From positions 1 through 54,691 of the forward strand of contig JAGXSV010000052.1 in assembly GCA_018333605.1 (NCBI GenBank): a stretch of 54,691 nucleotides of DNA, read 5' to 3'. Under the pieces are notes generated by a model. It worked only from the letters and a program-made list of their open reading frames with translations, was not told the DNA's origin and did no database searches. This DNA is from Hydrogenophaga sp. GTDB lineage: Bacteria; Pseudomonadota; Gammaproteobacteria; Burkholderiales; Burkholderiaceae_C. This document shows positions 40,651 to 49,070 of this stretch, piece by piece; the first letter of the stretch is position 1, and every line of letters begins with the position of its first letter. Both the position numbers and the translations under genes were made by a program.

Positions 40651-41640
40651 TCAAATACTGTAGCTTTCGTAGGTCGACGGGTCGAAGAGCTCTTCTAACC
40701 CCACCCTCCTGCATGACAGCCCCTGCGCATGATGGTGATGCAGGAACGCCTCGAGAGTCTTTCGATTCGGCCCCACGCCATAAGACCAGAAGTCCTGTCC
40801 CAGCGTTTCACGCGCCGCCTTGAGCTGTTCCTCTACAAACGGCAGGGTCACCTTGGTGGCCGAGGTGTCCGCTAGCAGCTCCAGGGCTTTCGCCTTGGAT
40901 TCGCTGAATGCCTTGAACACGGCGCCCGGCAGCCACCGGTTCTGTTCTGCCAGTTCCTTGCGGATGCCCACCACGTGCATGATCGGAAAGATGCCCGTCC
41001 GCTTGTAGTAGTCCTTGGCCACCGCCGTCGGGTCGTCGAAAAGCCAGGCCACATCCGGGTTGGTCAGCGCGGCACCACTGGGTGGCCTTGGCGCAATGAA
41101 TGCGTCAATTTCGCCCGTGTTCAGCATGTCCGAGATGGTCCGCATCTCCGGGGCCGCTTCAACCTTCACGCCCGCAGGCAACTCCAGCTTGATCTTCTCC
41201 GGGCGCCCGGGCGTGTCAATCCCGCCCCTGACCCAGGTCACATCCTCCGGTCGTATCCCGTAGTCCTCCTGCAGGATCGAGCGCGCCCACACGATCGCCG
41301 TCAGCTGGTACTCCGGCACCCCGATTCGGCACCCCTTGAGGTCTTCCGGCTTGCGGATGCGGTCCTTGCGCACGTAGATGGATGTGTGGCGAAAGGCACG
41401 TGACAGGAACACCGGAACCCCGATGTAAGGGCTCTCGCCCTTGGCGTGCTTCACCAGATAGCTGGAGAAAGACAGCTCGGTGATATCGAAGTCTCGGCTC
41501 CGCATGGCCCGAAAGAACATCTCCTCAGGGTTCAACAGCATGTACACCGGGTCGCATCCATCAATTTGGACTCGCCCGTCGTACAAGGCCCGATTGCGGT
41601 CGTAGTCGCCCATGGCGACTGATAGTCGTAGCTTGGTCAT
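40651..41640 (-). CDS. pht5: 4,5-Dihydroxyphthalate decarboxylase
   Basis: A 329-residue enzyme converting 4,5-dihydroxyphthalate to protocatechuate and CO2. It has the periplasmic-binding-protein-like fold of this family but no signal peptide, as expected for a cytoplasmic decarboxylase. Family stretches are MGDYDRNRALYDGRVQI near residue 9, FDITELSFSSYLVKHAKGE near 50, FRHTSIYVRKD near 82, CRIGVPEYQLTAIVWARS near 102 and SATKVTLPFVEEQL near 267. Automatic pipelines may mislabel it an ABC substrate-binding protein. It follows the oxygenase gene after about 9 bp. Start ATG at 41640; a TTG one codon earlier is less likely. Confidence 0.88.
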   Translation of the reverse strand: MTKLRLSVAMGDYDRNRALYDGRVQIDGCDPVYMLLNPEEMFFRAMRSRDFDITELSFSSYLVKHAKGESPYIGVPVFLSRAFRHTSIYVRKDRIRKPEDLKGCRIGVPEYQLTAIVWARSILQEDYGIRPEDVTWVRGGIDTPGRPEKIKLELPAGVKVEAAPEMRTISDMLNTGEIDAFIAPRPPSGAALTNPDVAWLFDDPTAVAKDYYKRTGIFPIMHVVGIRKELAEQNRWLPGAVFKAFSESKAKALELLADTSATKVTLPFVEEQLKAARETLGQDFWSYGVGPNRKTLEAFLHHHHAQGLSCRRVGLEELFDPSTYESYSI

Positions 41641-41649
41641 CAAGTCAAC

Positions 41650-42969
41650 TCAGGCAGTGACAACATAAGAACGGTCCATCTCTGGATTGTCCTGACCCTC
41701 AAGCCAGACATAGCTCGTCTCGTAAGCGCGCCAGTCCACGGTCTTTGGAATGACACCTTGGAACGAGCACACTTCATTCGGAATGCGGTTCTCACCACCA
41801 CCGATGACTTCGCCGGTCTTCTGGAACGCCTGAACCGCCTCAACCATCTGCTTGCGGAACTCGACAATAGCCATGTCGCTGGCGCCAAGGCGGTCGTGAC
41901 TTCTGTCGGCGATCTTGCCCATGGTGATCCACATGGCCATGTCTTGATTCGGAATGCCGGAAATGCCGGTGAAGTTGCCACTCTTCATCGCTTGGCGGTC
42001 CTGCCAGTACCTGTTCTCGTAGTTGCGCAGCGGACGGTACTGCTCATCCAGATCGACGCCGACCGTCTGGCCCAGGAATTTGCGCCAAGTGGCCGTCTCA
42101 GGGGTCTGCGAAGGATGGCCCCAGCCGATGAAGTAGAAGCAGGTGTTGGTGTCGTCCACCGGCACATTCACGTTCGCCACGTTGTACAGGTTGTTCGGTG
42201 GAATCAGCACCGTCCAAGGCGCAACGAACACCGTCGTGCGCACGTAGTCGTGCGTCTGGGCATTGAAGATGGGGCGCCGCACCGCGGCATACCGGAAGCC
42301 GAACTTCGCGCGCTGCACCTGCATCCGCGGCGCCTTGTCGGTGGACGGACGCAGCCAGTTCTTGTCGGTGGCTTTCGCACCATCGACACGTGCAGGAACC
42401 ATGTCCGAACTGTGCAGGCTCGAGCTGTGCGCCGAATCGATCGCACCTTCCAGAATCTGTGCCCAGTTCACGGGGATGATCACCTTGGCGACGCTCACCC
42501 GTGTTTCCGCAGTGGGCGCCCAGCGGGGTGGCACAAACTCCGGCATGGTTTCAGCCGCACCCATGTAGGCCCAGACAAAGCCACCCCATTCCTTGGTGGG
42601 GTATGCCTTGTGTTTGACTTTTTCCAGCATGCCACTGGCTTCCGGCTCGGAGGACATCTCGGTGACATTGCCCGCCACGTCCATCTTCCATCCGTGATAG
42701 AGGCAGCGCAAGCCACCCTCCTCGTTCCGGCCGAACACCAGGGATGCCCTGCGATGGGGACAGTACTCGTCCATCACGCCGACTTGCCCATCGGTGTTTC
42801 TGAACACCACCAGGTCTTCGCCGAGGATCCGTGCCTTGACAGGGGTTCCGTCAGGCTCCGACACCTCTTCGATCAGACAGATCGGAACCCAGTGTCGACG
42901 CATCAGATGCCCCATCGGGGCACCGTTTTCAACGCGGCACAGCAGATCGTTTTCTTCATGCGTAATCAT
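41650..42969 (-). CDS. pht3: Phthalate 4,5-dioxygenase, oxygenase component
   Basis: A 439-residue single-subunit Rieske oxygenase. Cluster ligands are C70, H72, C89 and H92 (CPHRRASL ... CLYHG). The mononuclear iron site is EGAIDSAHSSSLH. The order MGHLMRRHWVPICL at residues 19-32 and the C-terminal region fit the phthalate 4,5-dioxygenase group (Pht3/OphA2). It adds O2 across C4-C5 of o-phthalate using electrons from the reductase at 37903. Start at 42969 with GGAGAG upstream; longer in-frame codons are unlikely. It forms a two-gene minus-strand operon with the decarboxylase. Confidence 0.9.
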   Translation of the reverse strand: MITHEENDLLCRVENGAPMGHLMRRHWVPICLIEEVSEPDGTPVKARILGEDLVVFRNTDGQVGVMDEYCPHRRASLVFGRNEEGGLRCLYHGWKMDVAGNVTEMSSEPEASGMLEKVKHKAYPTKEWGGFVWAYMGAAETMPEFVPPRWAPTAETRVSVAKVIIPVNWAQILEGAIDSAHSSSLHSSDMVPARVDGAKATDKNWLRPSTDKAPRMQVQRAKFGFRYAAVRRPIFNAQTHDYVRTTVFVAPWTVLIPPNNLYNVANVNVPVDDTNTCFYFIGWGHPSQTPETATWRKFLGQTVGVDLDEQYRPLRNYENRYWQDRQAMKSGNFTGISGIPNQDMAMWITMGKIADRSHDRLGASDMAIVEFRKQMVEAVQAFQKTGEVIGGGENRIPNEVCSFQGVIPKTVDWRAYETSYVWLEGQDNPEMDRSYVVTA

Positions 42970-43016
42970 GGAACTCTCCTGTAAGGATGGGTAAGTGCAA
43001 GAAGGCACTGAGCCGC

Positions 43017-43036
43017 AGTATACTTCGATATCTAAG
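43017..43036 (-). promoter_or_regulatory. pht3 promoter region with MarR operator candidate
   Basis: On the minus strand a TATACT -10 box (complement of 43017-43022) directly abuts CTTAGATATCGAAG (complement of 43023-43036). The motif is an imperfect palindrome flanked by ATACTT/AAGTAT (43020-43025 and 43034-43039). Read on the plus strand, CTTCGATATCTAAG differs from the pht2 site only at two positions. An A-rich stretch lies where the -35 should be. Repressor binding would overlap the promoter core. Confidence 0.55.
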
Positions 43037-43122
43037 TATTTTTTTTAAGGGTTATCCCTTGCCACCTCCTCTGCACTGTCTCTTCGTCTCAGCAACCACC
43101 TAGGGTGAAGGCCCTCTACAGC

Positions 43123-43368
43123 ATGAGAAAGCTTCCATACAAATTTAGTTCTCTCGCATTTGCGTTCTACATGGCAACCATCATCGCCTTCATGATGTGT
43201 CTGCTCCTAACGGCCATCAACACCGGAATCGACGCTCGGTTCATTCAACGGGTACTGGGTACCTATGTGATAGCAATGCCAGTGGCCTTCGCATGCGTCA
43301 TCTTGGTACGTCCGCTTGTCCTCTATCTCGTATCAAAGACCGTGGCTACGAAAACAGGTGACATCTGA
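43123..43368 (+). CDS. DUF2798 family small membrane protein
   Basis: An 81-residue protein with two membrane helices (about residues 12-34 and 47-70), matching DUF2798: MRKLPYKFSSLAFAFYMATI at the start, then LLTAINTGIDARFIQRVLGTYVI and PVAFACVILVRPLVLYLV. The function is unknown. The ATG at 43123 begins the conserved motif; a GTG at 43105 would add six residues. It lies divergent from pht3, the last cargo gene before traR, and may or may not belong with the phthalate genes. Confidence 0.72.
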   Translation: MRKLPYKFSSLAFAFYMATIIAFMMCLLLTAINTGIDARFIQRVLGTYVIAMPVAFACVILVRPLVLYLVSKTVATKTGDI

Positions 43369-43621
43369 TAGGACTCGGACATCATCTGAACACTGCCAAA
43401 TTCAGACGCAGTCACCATCAGAAGGTACAGCCGGCAACTGCGATGACTGCGCGTTCAGTGCCGTTGTAGTGCGCTCAGCTTGGCCAAAGGACTCCAAGAT
43501 CGCGGTCTTCCGCGAAGCTACTGCGTACTCAAACCTGAGGTGTTTGGTGTAGTGCTTTGGTGGGCCACATCACTGTCGGTACAACTGAAATTTGAAAAAA
43601 TGAAAACAATCAGGGAAAACC
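43369..43621. other. Cargo/backbone junction upstream of traR
   Basis: No gene seen in these 253 bp. They probably contain the right-hand boundary of the cargo and the traR promoter; base composition becomes AT-rich just before the traR start (43590-43620). I found no clear inverted repeat or a copy of the sequence at the left junction (13255-13868). Confidence 0.4.
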
Positions 43622-44554
43622 ATGGAATTGAGGCACCTTCGGTGCTTCTTGGCGGTCGCTCAGGAACTGCACTTCGCTAGAGCCGCTGAGAAGCTTCACA
43701 TTGAGCAGTCGCCACTTTCGAGGGCGATAAAGGAACTGGAAGGAGAGCTGGGGGTCCGCCTCTTCGACCGCAACACGCGCAGCACGCGTCTGACCCGTGC
43801 GGGTCAGGTCTTCATGGATCACGTGCCACGCGTGTTCGCCGCTCTGACCAAGGCGCGCGACAGTGTTCGGGCCGTGTCGGCCGGGTTTCAGGGGCAGTTG
43901 CGGATCGCATTGTCCGAAGGTATCTCGCAGGCCCGGCTCACTGCATTGCTATCGTGTTGCCGTGTGGAAGAACCAGATACGGAAATCCGGCTTTACGAGG
44001 TTCCACTGTCACAGCAGATCAGAGGCCTCGAAGCCGATTTGTACGACGCCGGGTTCTCCCACTCATCGGAAGTTGGTGAAACGCTGCTAGCCGTATCAGC
44101 GTGGAACGACCCGATGGTCGTTGCCGTGCCATCGCGCCACCCGTTGTTGGCCCACAAAAAGCTGCCACTGAATGAAGTGCTGCGCTATCCCTTGGTGCTT
44201 TCCGACCCCGAGATGTGCGAGGGATGCAGCCGCCAGGTGGCGCGCGTACTGCGCTCAACGGATCGCGAACCTATCGTGGCCGAACAGGTGGCCAGCCAAG
44301 ATCTGATGGTGACATTGGTTGCAGCGGGCTACGGTCTGGGCTTCTCAACAGAGGCGCACGTTTCGACCTGCAGCCATCCCGATATCGTCACAAGGCCGCT
44401 GGCTGGCCGCACGCCGGTGCTGACCACCTACCTGATCCGCCGCATCGGTGACCCGTCGGAAACCTTGCAACGATTCATGAAGAGAGCGCTTGTCGCTGCG
44501 CCAAATCGAGCAACTGACGAAGCGTTGGACACATCACCAGGGAGTAGCACATGA
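43622..44554 (+). CDS. traR: TraR, LysR-family regulator of transfer
   Basis: A 310-residue LysR regulator. The winged helix spans residues 1-60 (MELRHLRCFLAVAQELHFAR, EQSPLSRAIKELEGELG), and the effector domain has QLRIALSEGISQARLTALLS and VTLVAAGYGLGFSTEA. In Tn4371-family elements a LysR gene named traR precedes traG and is thought to control transfer; position and order agree here. It overlaps eexN by 4 bases (ATGA), so both are expressed together. A palindrome with LysR spacing lies before traG (44866-44886). The inducer is unknown. Confidence 0.82.
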   Translation: MELRHLRCFLAVAQELHFARAAEKLHIEQSPLSRAIKELEGELGVRLFDRNTRSTRLTRAGQVFMDHVPRVFAALTKARDSVRAVSAGFQGQLRIALSEGISQARLTALLSCCRVEEPDTEIRLYEVPLSQQIRGLEADLYDAGFSHSSEVGETLLAVSAWNDPMVVAVPSRHPLLAHKKLPLNEVLRYPLVLSDPEMCEGCSRQVARVLRSTDREPIVAEQVASQDLMVTLVAAGYGLGFSTEAHVSTCSHPDIVTRPLAGRTPVLTTYLIRRIGDPSETLQRFMKRALVAAPNRATDEALDTSPGSST

Positions 44555-44820
44555 GAAAGCTTCAAAACTTGGCTGCGGCGTTGGCGGTCACCTCCGCAGC
44601 CTTGCTGCTGTCGTCTTGCGGCAAACCACAGTCAACTGAAACTGTGGAATCGCTGATGGCCGATCCTGAACGGTTGAAAAACTTGCGAGAACAGTGCAAG
44701 ATCGACCGCGCCAAGCTGGGCGACGAACTTTGTGACCGCATGGCCGAGGCCACAAAGCGGCGATTTTTCGGGGACGGCAAGGTACCGTACAACCCACCCA
44801 AAGAATCACCCAAGTTCTGA
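44551..44820 (+). CDS. eexN: EexN family entry-exclusion lipoprotein
   Basis: An 89-residue lipoprotein. The N-terminal signal ends in a lipobox LLLSSC with C23 as the lipidation site. The mature part has VESLMADPERLKNLREQCK and LCDRMAEATKRRFFG, typical of EexN-type proteins that block redundant transfer into cells already carrying the element. Two further Cys (in EQCK and ELCD) probably pair in the periplasm. It is translationally coupled to traR and lies 245 bp before traG. Confidence 0.85.
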   Translation: MRKLQNLAAALAVTSAALLLSSCGKPQSTETVESLMADPERLKNLREQCKIDRAKLGDELCDRMAEATKRRFFGDGKVPYNPPKESPKF

Positions 44821-44865
44821 ACGTGCGCTCGTCGCCACACTAGGTGACGCCTATTTTCTGCCTGG

Positions 44866-44886
44866 GCGCTGTACTACTTACAGCGC
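44866..44886. promoter_or_regulatory. Palindrome upstream of traG, candidate TraR box
   Basis: Perfect 8-bp inverted repeat GCGCTGTA-CTACT-TACAGCGC. Inside it TGTACTACTTACA has the T-N11-A spacing of LysR sites. It lies 46 bp after eexN and 180 bp before traG, the first gene of the traG-trb operon. It could alternatively be a terminator stem of traR-eexN, although no T-run follows. Confidence 0.45.
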
Positions 44887-45065
44887 TGCAAGGAGCCATG
44901 ACACGCACTAGCACGCTGCCACTTGCATTCTTGCAGGCCGAGCTGCGAGCCTGCCGATTTCGGACTTTGACCCACCGATAGCCAGCCTTGATCCTCATGC
45001 GTGCGACACACCTTCGTGCCGCACGCACGGCCCCCGCGTGACGGGCCACTGGATCGGAGGTCAAG

Positions 45066-47087
45066 GTGCAGGCTCAGGGCGCAAGCCACCAGGGGATTCT
45101 CTACGGGCAGATCGCGGCGGTGCTCGGCGTCGTCGTGGTCGGCGTGTGGGGCGCGACCCAGTGGACAGCCGCTGCGCTGGGTCACCAGGCACGCCTTGGG
45201 GCGCCATGGTTCGAAGCCCTCGGCTCGCCGGTGTACCACCCCTGGCGCCTGTTCGAGTGGTGGTTCGTCTTCGATGCCTACGCACCGGATGTCTTCGACG
45301 TGGGTGGTGCGATTGCGGGTGGCAGTGGCATCGCCTCGGTGGGCGTGGCGGTGGGAATGTCAGTATGGCGTTCTCGGCAGTCGCGGCTGGTCACCACCTA
45401 CGGCACGGCACGCTGGGCCACGGCTGACGATGTTCGCCAAGCGGGCCTGAATCGGCCATCCGGCGTCGTCCTCGGCCGGCATGGTGAGCGGTACCTGCGC
45501 CACGACGGCCCAGAGCACGTACTTGCGTTTGCGCCCACCCGCTCGGGCAAGGGCGTGGGCTTGGTCGTGCCCACGCTGTTGTCGTGGCCCGGCTCAGCCG
45601 TCATCCACGACATCAAGGGAGAAAACTGGCAGTTAACGGCCGGCTGGCGCGCGCGCTTCTCGCACTGCATGCTGTTCAACCCCACCGATGCGCGTTCAGC
45701 CGCCTACAACCCGCTGCTGGAGGTGCGGCGCGGCGTGCACGAGGTGCGCGACGTTCAGAACATCGCCGACATCCTGGTGGACCCCGAAGGCGCACTGGAG
45801 CGGCGCAACCACTGGGAGAAGACCTCGCACGCGCTGCTGGTCGGCGCCATCCTGCACGTGCTCTATGCCGGCGAGGACAAGACGCTGCGCGGCGTAGCCA
45901 ACTTCCTGTCCGATCCGACCTGTCCTAACGAGGTGACGCTGCACCGGATGATGAGCACGCCTCATCTGGCCAGCGAGCAAGGCGGCAGTCCGCATCCCGT
46001 CGTCGCCTCGGCCGCCCGTGAGGTACTCAACAAGAGCGAAAACGAGCGCTCGGGCGTGCTGTCCACAGCCATGAGCTTCCTGGGCTTGTACCGCGACCCG
46101 ACGGTGGCCGAGGTGACCTCACGTTGCGACTGGCGCATCGCCGACCTGATTTCGACCGAGCACCCGGTGTCGCTGTACCTGGTGGTGCCACCGTCGGACA
46201 TCAGTCGCACCAAGCCACTGATCCGTCTGATTCTGAATCAGGTGGGGCGGCGCCTGACCGAGTCGCTGGATGGCTCGGACGGCATCGCACGGCGGCACAA
46301 GCTGTTGCTGATGTTGGACGAGTTCCCTGCACTGGGCCGGCTGGACTTCTTCGAGACCGCACTGGCTTTCATGGCGGGCTACGGCATCCGCAGCTTCCTG
46401 ATCGCGCAAAGCCTCAACCAGATCGACAAGGCCTACGGCCAGAACCATTCGATTCTAGACAACTGCCACGTGCGCGTGACCTTCGCCACCAACGACGAAC
46501 GCACGGCCAAGCGCATTTCCGAAACGCTGGGCACGGCCACCGAACTGCGCGCCCAGCGGAACTACGCCGGCCACAGGCTGGCGCCGTGGCTCGGACATCT
46601 GATGGTCTCGCGCCAGGAGACGGCGCGCCCGCTGCTGACCCCTGGAGAGGTGATGCAGTTGCCACCCGACGAAGCGGTGGTGATGGTCTCCAGCGTGCCC
46701 CCAGTCAAGGCTCGCAAGCTGCGCTACTACGCCGACGCGAACTTCAAGCGACGCGTGTTACCGCCGCCCGTCCTGATTGCTGGCCCCTACCCCGATGTGC
46801 CACCTGTGCAGGCGGACGACTGGAGCGAGCTGGCCGTGCCGTTGGCGCCCACTGCATCCAACCCAGCCTTCATGCCTGACATGGAGGCCGACGAAGGTGG
46901 TCCACGCCTGCAGCCGGAGCTGACGGAGATTGCGACGCACAGCCCAACGCTCGAGGCACTGACCAATGACCTGGCGCTGCTCGATGACGACGACGCGCTC
47001 CTGCCCCTTCCCCGCCAGCTCGATCCGGCCATGCAACGCGCAGCGCGCCTGGCCGCACTCGACCCCGACGATGGAATCACGCTATGA
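45066..47087 (+). CDS. traG: TraG, type IV coupling protein
   Basis: A 673-residue VirD4/TraG-type ATPase that links the relaxosome to the mating channel at the inner membrane. Two N-terminal membrane helices lie at about residues 15-33 and 78-100. The Walker A motif is PTRSGKGVG around 157-165, and Walker B LLLMLDEFPALGRLDF is in the second half, with GIRSFLIAQSLNQI after it. The start is a GTG at 45066 with CGGAGG at 45055-45060. It heads an operon with ATGA overlaps into the next genes. Confidence 0.92.
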   Translation: MQAQGASHQGILYGQIAAVLGVVVVGVWGATQWTAAALGHQARLGAPWFEALGSPVYHPWRLFEWWFVFDAYAPDVFDVGGAIAGGSGIASVGVAVGMSVWRSRQSRLVTTYGTARWATADDVRQAGLNRPSGVVLGRHGERYLRHDGPEHVLAFAPTRSGKGVGLVVPTLLSWPGSAVIHDIKGENWQLTAGWRARFSHCMLFNPTDARSAAYNPLLEVRRGVHEVRDVQNIADILVDPEGALERRNHWEKTSHALLVGAILHVLYAGEDKTLRGVANFLSDPTCPNEVTLHRMMSTPHLASEQGGSPHPVVASAAREVLNKSENERSGVLSTAMSFLGLYRDPTVAEVTSRCDWRIADLISTEHPVSLYLVVPPSDISRTKPLIRLILNQVGRRLTESLDGSDGIARRHKLLLMLDEFPALGRLDFFETALAFMAGYGIRSFLIAQSLNQIDKAYGQNHSILDNCHVRVTFATNDERTAKRISETLGTATELRAQRNYAGHRLAPWLGHLMVSRQETARPLLTPGEVMQLPPDEAVVMVSSVPPVKARKLRYYADANFKRRVLPPPVLIAGPYPDVPPVQADDWSELAVPLAPTASNPAFMPDMEADEGGPRLQPELTEIATHSPTLEALTNDLALLDDDDALLPLPRQLDPAMQRAARLAALDPDDGITL

Positions 47088-47584
47088 GTCAGTACCGCCT
47101 GAACCTGTTCATTCCGCCTGAGCACGCACGACGCCTGGAAGAGGTGGCGGCCAAGAAGGGGGTGTCCAAATCGTCCATCGTCGCGGCGGCACTGGCCTCT
47201 TGGCTGTCGCCGGATTCGGGTGACCAGCGCGAGGCAGCTCTCGCCAAGCGGCTTGACCGACTCTCGCGCCAGTTCGAGCGGCTGGAGCGCGACCAGAACA
47301 TCGAAATCGAGACCCTGGCGCTGTTCATCCGCTACTACCTGACCGTCAGTACGCCGGTGCCCGAGGGACACCAGGAGGCGGCCCGTGCGCAGGGCAAGGC
47401 CCGCTTCGAACAGTTCGTCGAACAACTGGGCCGCCACCTGCTGCGCGGCCGCAGCCTGGTGCGCAATGTGATCGAGGAGCTTCACCCGCAGGAACAGGGC
47501 CTGAACCGGCAACTGGATGAAGCGGCAGGCATGGCGGCGGACCTGAAGGGGGCCGGGCACTCCGACGAAGGGCCGACGGCATGA
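47084..47584 (+). CDS. CopG/ribbon-helix-helix family protein
   Basis: A 166-residue protein with an N-terminal ribbon-helix-helix (YRLNLFIPPEHARRLEEVAA, SKSSIVAAALASWL). A helical, charged tail follows, with possible coiled coil around residues 45-90 (REAALAKRLDRLSRQFERLE). It is regularly found between traG and trbB in Tn4371-type elements and may regulate the operon or assist the relaxosome. It overlaps both neighbours by 4 bases. Confidence 0.82.
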   Translation: MSQYRLNLFIPPEHARRLEEVAAKKGVSKSSIVAAALASWLSPDSGDQREAALAKRLDRLSRQFERLERDQNIEIETLALFIRYYLTVSTPVPEGHQEAARAQGKARFEQFVEQLGRHLLRGRSLVRNVIEELHPQEQGLNRQLDEAAGMAADLKGAGHSDEGPTA

Positions 47585-48657
47585 CGGCCTCACCACCCAG
47601 CCCCGAAAGGACCACGCTCGACCGCCGTGTCCGCATGCTGCGCACGGCCATGGGGCCGTTGATCGCGGCCGCACTGGAAGACCTGGACGTGGTGGAGGTG
47701 CTGCTCAACCCCGATGGATCGCTGTGGCTGGACCGGCTCTCCACCGGGCGGGCACCGACGGGCGTCACGCTGTCGGCCGCTGATGGGGAACGCATCATCC
47801 GTCTGGTGGCGGCTCATGTCGGTGCCGAGGTACACAGGGGCCAGCCACTGCTGACGGCCGAGCTGCCCGAGACGGGCGAGCGCTTCGAAGGGGTTCTGCC
47901 CCCGGCTGCGCCGGGCCCGGCCTTTGCGCTGCGCAAGCGCGCCGTGGGCGTGATCCCGCTCGACCGCTACGTGGCCGACGGAATGATGACGGCGGAGCAA
48001 GCCGGGTTCCTGCGCCAGGCCGTACACGAGCGTCAGAACATCTTGATCGCAGGGGGCACCAGCACCGGCAAGACCACGCTGGCCAACGCGCTGCTGGCCG
48101 AGATCGCCACGACGGGCGACCGCGTACTCGTGCTCGAAGACACCATCGAACTGCAGTGCTCCGCGCGGGACCACGTGCCGCTGCGCACGCGCGCAGGCGC
48201 CGTGTCCATGGCCGAGCTGGTGCGCGCCACGATGCGGCTGCGGCCTGACCGCGTGGTAGTGGGTGAAGTGCGTGGCGGCGAAGCGCTGGACCTGGTCAAG
48301 GTCTGGGGCACCGGCCACCCCGGCGGCATCGCCACCATCCATGCCGGGTCGGCGCTCGGTGCGCTGCTGCGGCTGGAGCAGTTGATCCTGGAGGTGGCGG
48401 TGAACCCGCCGCGTGCGCTGATCGCCGAAGCGGTCAACGTGGTGATCTACATCGCCGGTCGCGGCCGCAAACGCCACATCGAAACGATTGCCCGCGTCAC
48501 TGGACACCACAGCACGGGCTACCACCTGGTGGCGATGAGCGGGGCGCTGGATACGCCCTTCCCGGAGCTGCCAGCGCCACCGCCACTTGCGCCCTCTTCC
48601 ACCCCGCCTCCCGTAGTGGATTCCCCTTCCTCAACCCTGCCTGGAGAACTTCCATGA
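47581..48657 (+). CDS. trbB: TrbB, conjugation ATPase (VirB11-like)
   Basis: A 358-residue cytoplasmic secretion ATPase of the VirB11/GspE class that powers mating-pair formation. Walker A is GGTSTGKTT at about residues 158-166. LVLEDTIELQCSARDHVPL is the Asp box, and MRLRPDRVVVGEVRGGEAL is the Walker B/His region. The tail (PAPPPLAPSSTPPPVV) is Pro-rich and disordered. ATGA overlaps join it to the genes on both sides. Confidence 0.92.
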   Translation: MTASPPSPERTTLDRRVRMLRTAMGPLIAAALEDLDVVEVLLNPDGSLWLDRLSTGRAPTGVTLSAADGERIIRLVAAHVGAEVHRGQPLLTAELPETGERFEGVLPPAAPGPAFALRKRAVGVIPLDRYVADGMMTAEQAGFLRQAVHERQNILIAGGTSTGKTTLANALLAEIATTGDRVLVLEDTIELQCSARDHVPLRTRAGAVSMAELVRATMRLRPDRVVVGEVRGGEALDLVKVWGTGHPGGIATIHAGSALGALLRLEQLILEVAVNPPRALIAEAVNVVIYIAGRGRKRHIETIARVTGHHSTGYHLVAMSGALDTPFPELPAPPPLAPSSTPPPVVDSPSSTLPGELP

Positions 48658-49070
48658 ACCCTTCGCTTTCCCTGCGCGCTTTTGCCTGTCTGCTGACCCA
48701 ATCCATCTCTCGACGGATCTCCTCCGCTGGCGGGGCCGGCCTGCAGCGCATCCACCGGTTGGTCCAGCCCGCCCGTCACGGACTGCTTACCGCCGCTGTG
48801 ATGTTGAGCGTGGCGGGCACTGCCAAGGCGGCCGGTTCCAGCATGCCCTGGGAGGGGCCGCTGCAATCCATCCTGGACTCGATCCAGGGCCCGGTGGCCC
48901 GCATCGTGGCGGTAATCATCATCATTGCCACTGGCCTGGCACTGGCCTTTGGCGACACCTCGGGCGGCTTTCGCAAGTTGATCCAGATCGTCTTCGGTCT
49001 GTCGATCGCCTTCGCGGCCTCGTCCTTCTTCCTGAGCTTCTTCAGCTTCTCGGGCGGGGCCCTGGTATGA
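48654..49070 (+). CDS. trbC: TrbC, conjugative pilin precursor
   Basis: A 138-residue VirB2/TrbC-type pilin. A long signal region ends near residue 60 (LSVAGTAKAAGS, likely cleavage after AKA or KAA), followed by two hydrophobic helices with a short loop (VARIVAVIIIIATGLALAFG, then IVFGLSIAFAASSFFLSFFS). In IncP systems TraF trims and cyclises it. It overlaps trbB and trbD by 4 bases each. Confidence 0.85.
   Translation: MNPSLSLRAFACLLTQSISRRISSAGGAGLQRIHRLVQPARHGLLTAAVMLSVAGTAKAAGSSMPWEGPLQSILDSIQGPVARIVAVIIIIATGLALAFGDTSGGFRKLIQIVFGLSIAFAASSFFLSFFSFSGGALV

Noticed and set aside
40651-41640. ABC transporter substrate-binding protein
   Set aside because: The fold is similar but there is no signal peptide, and the sequence blocks and neighbours match 4,5-dihydroxyphthalate decarboxylase.
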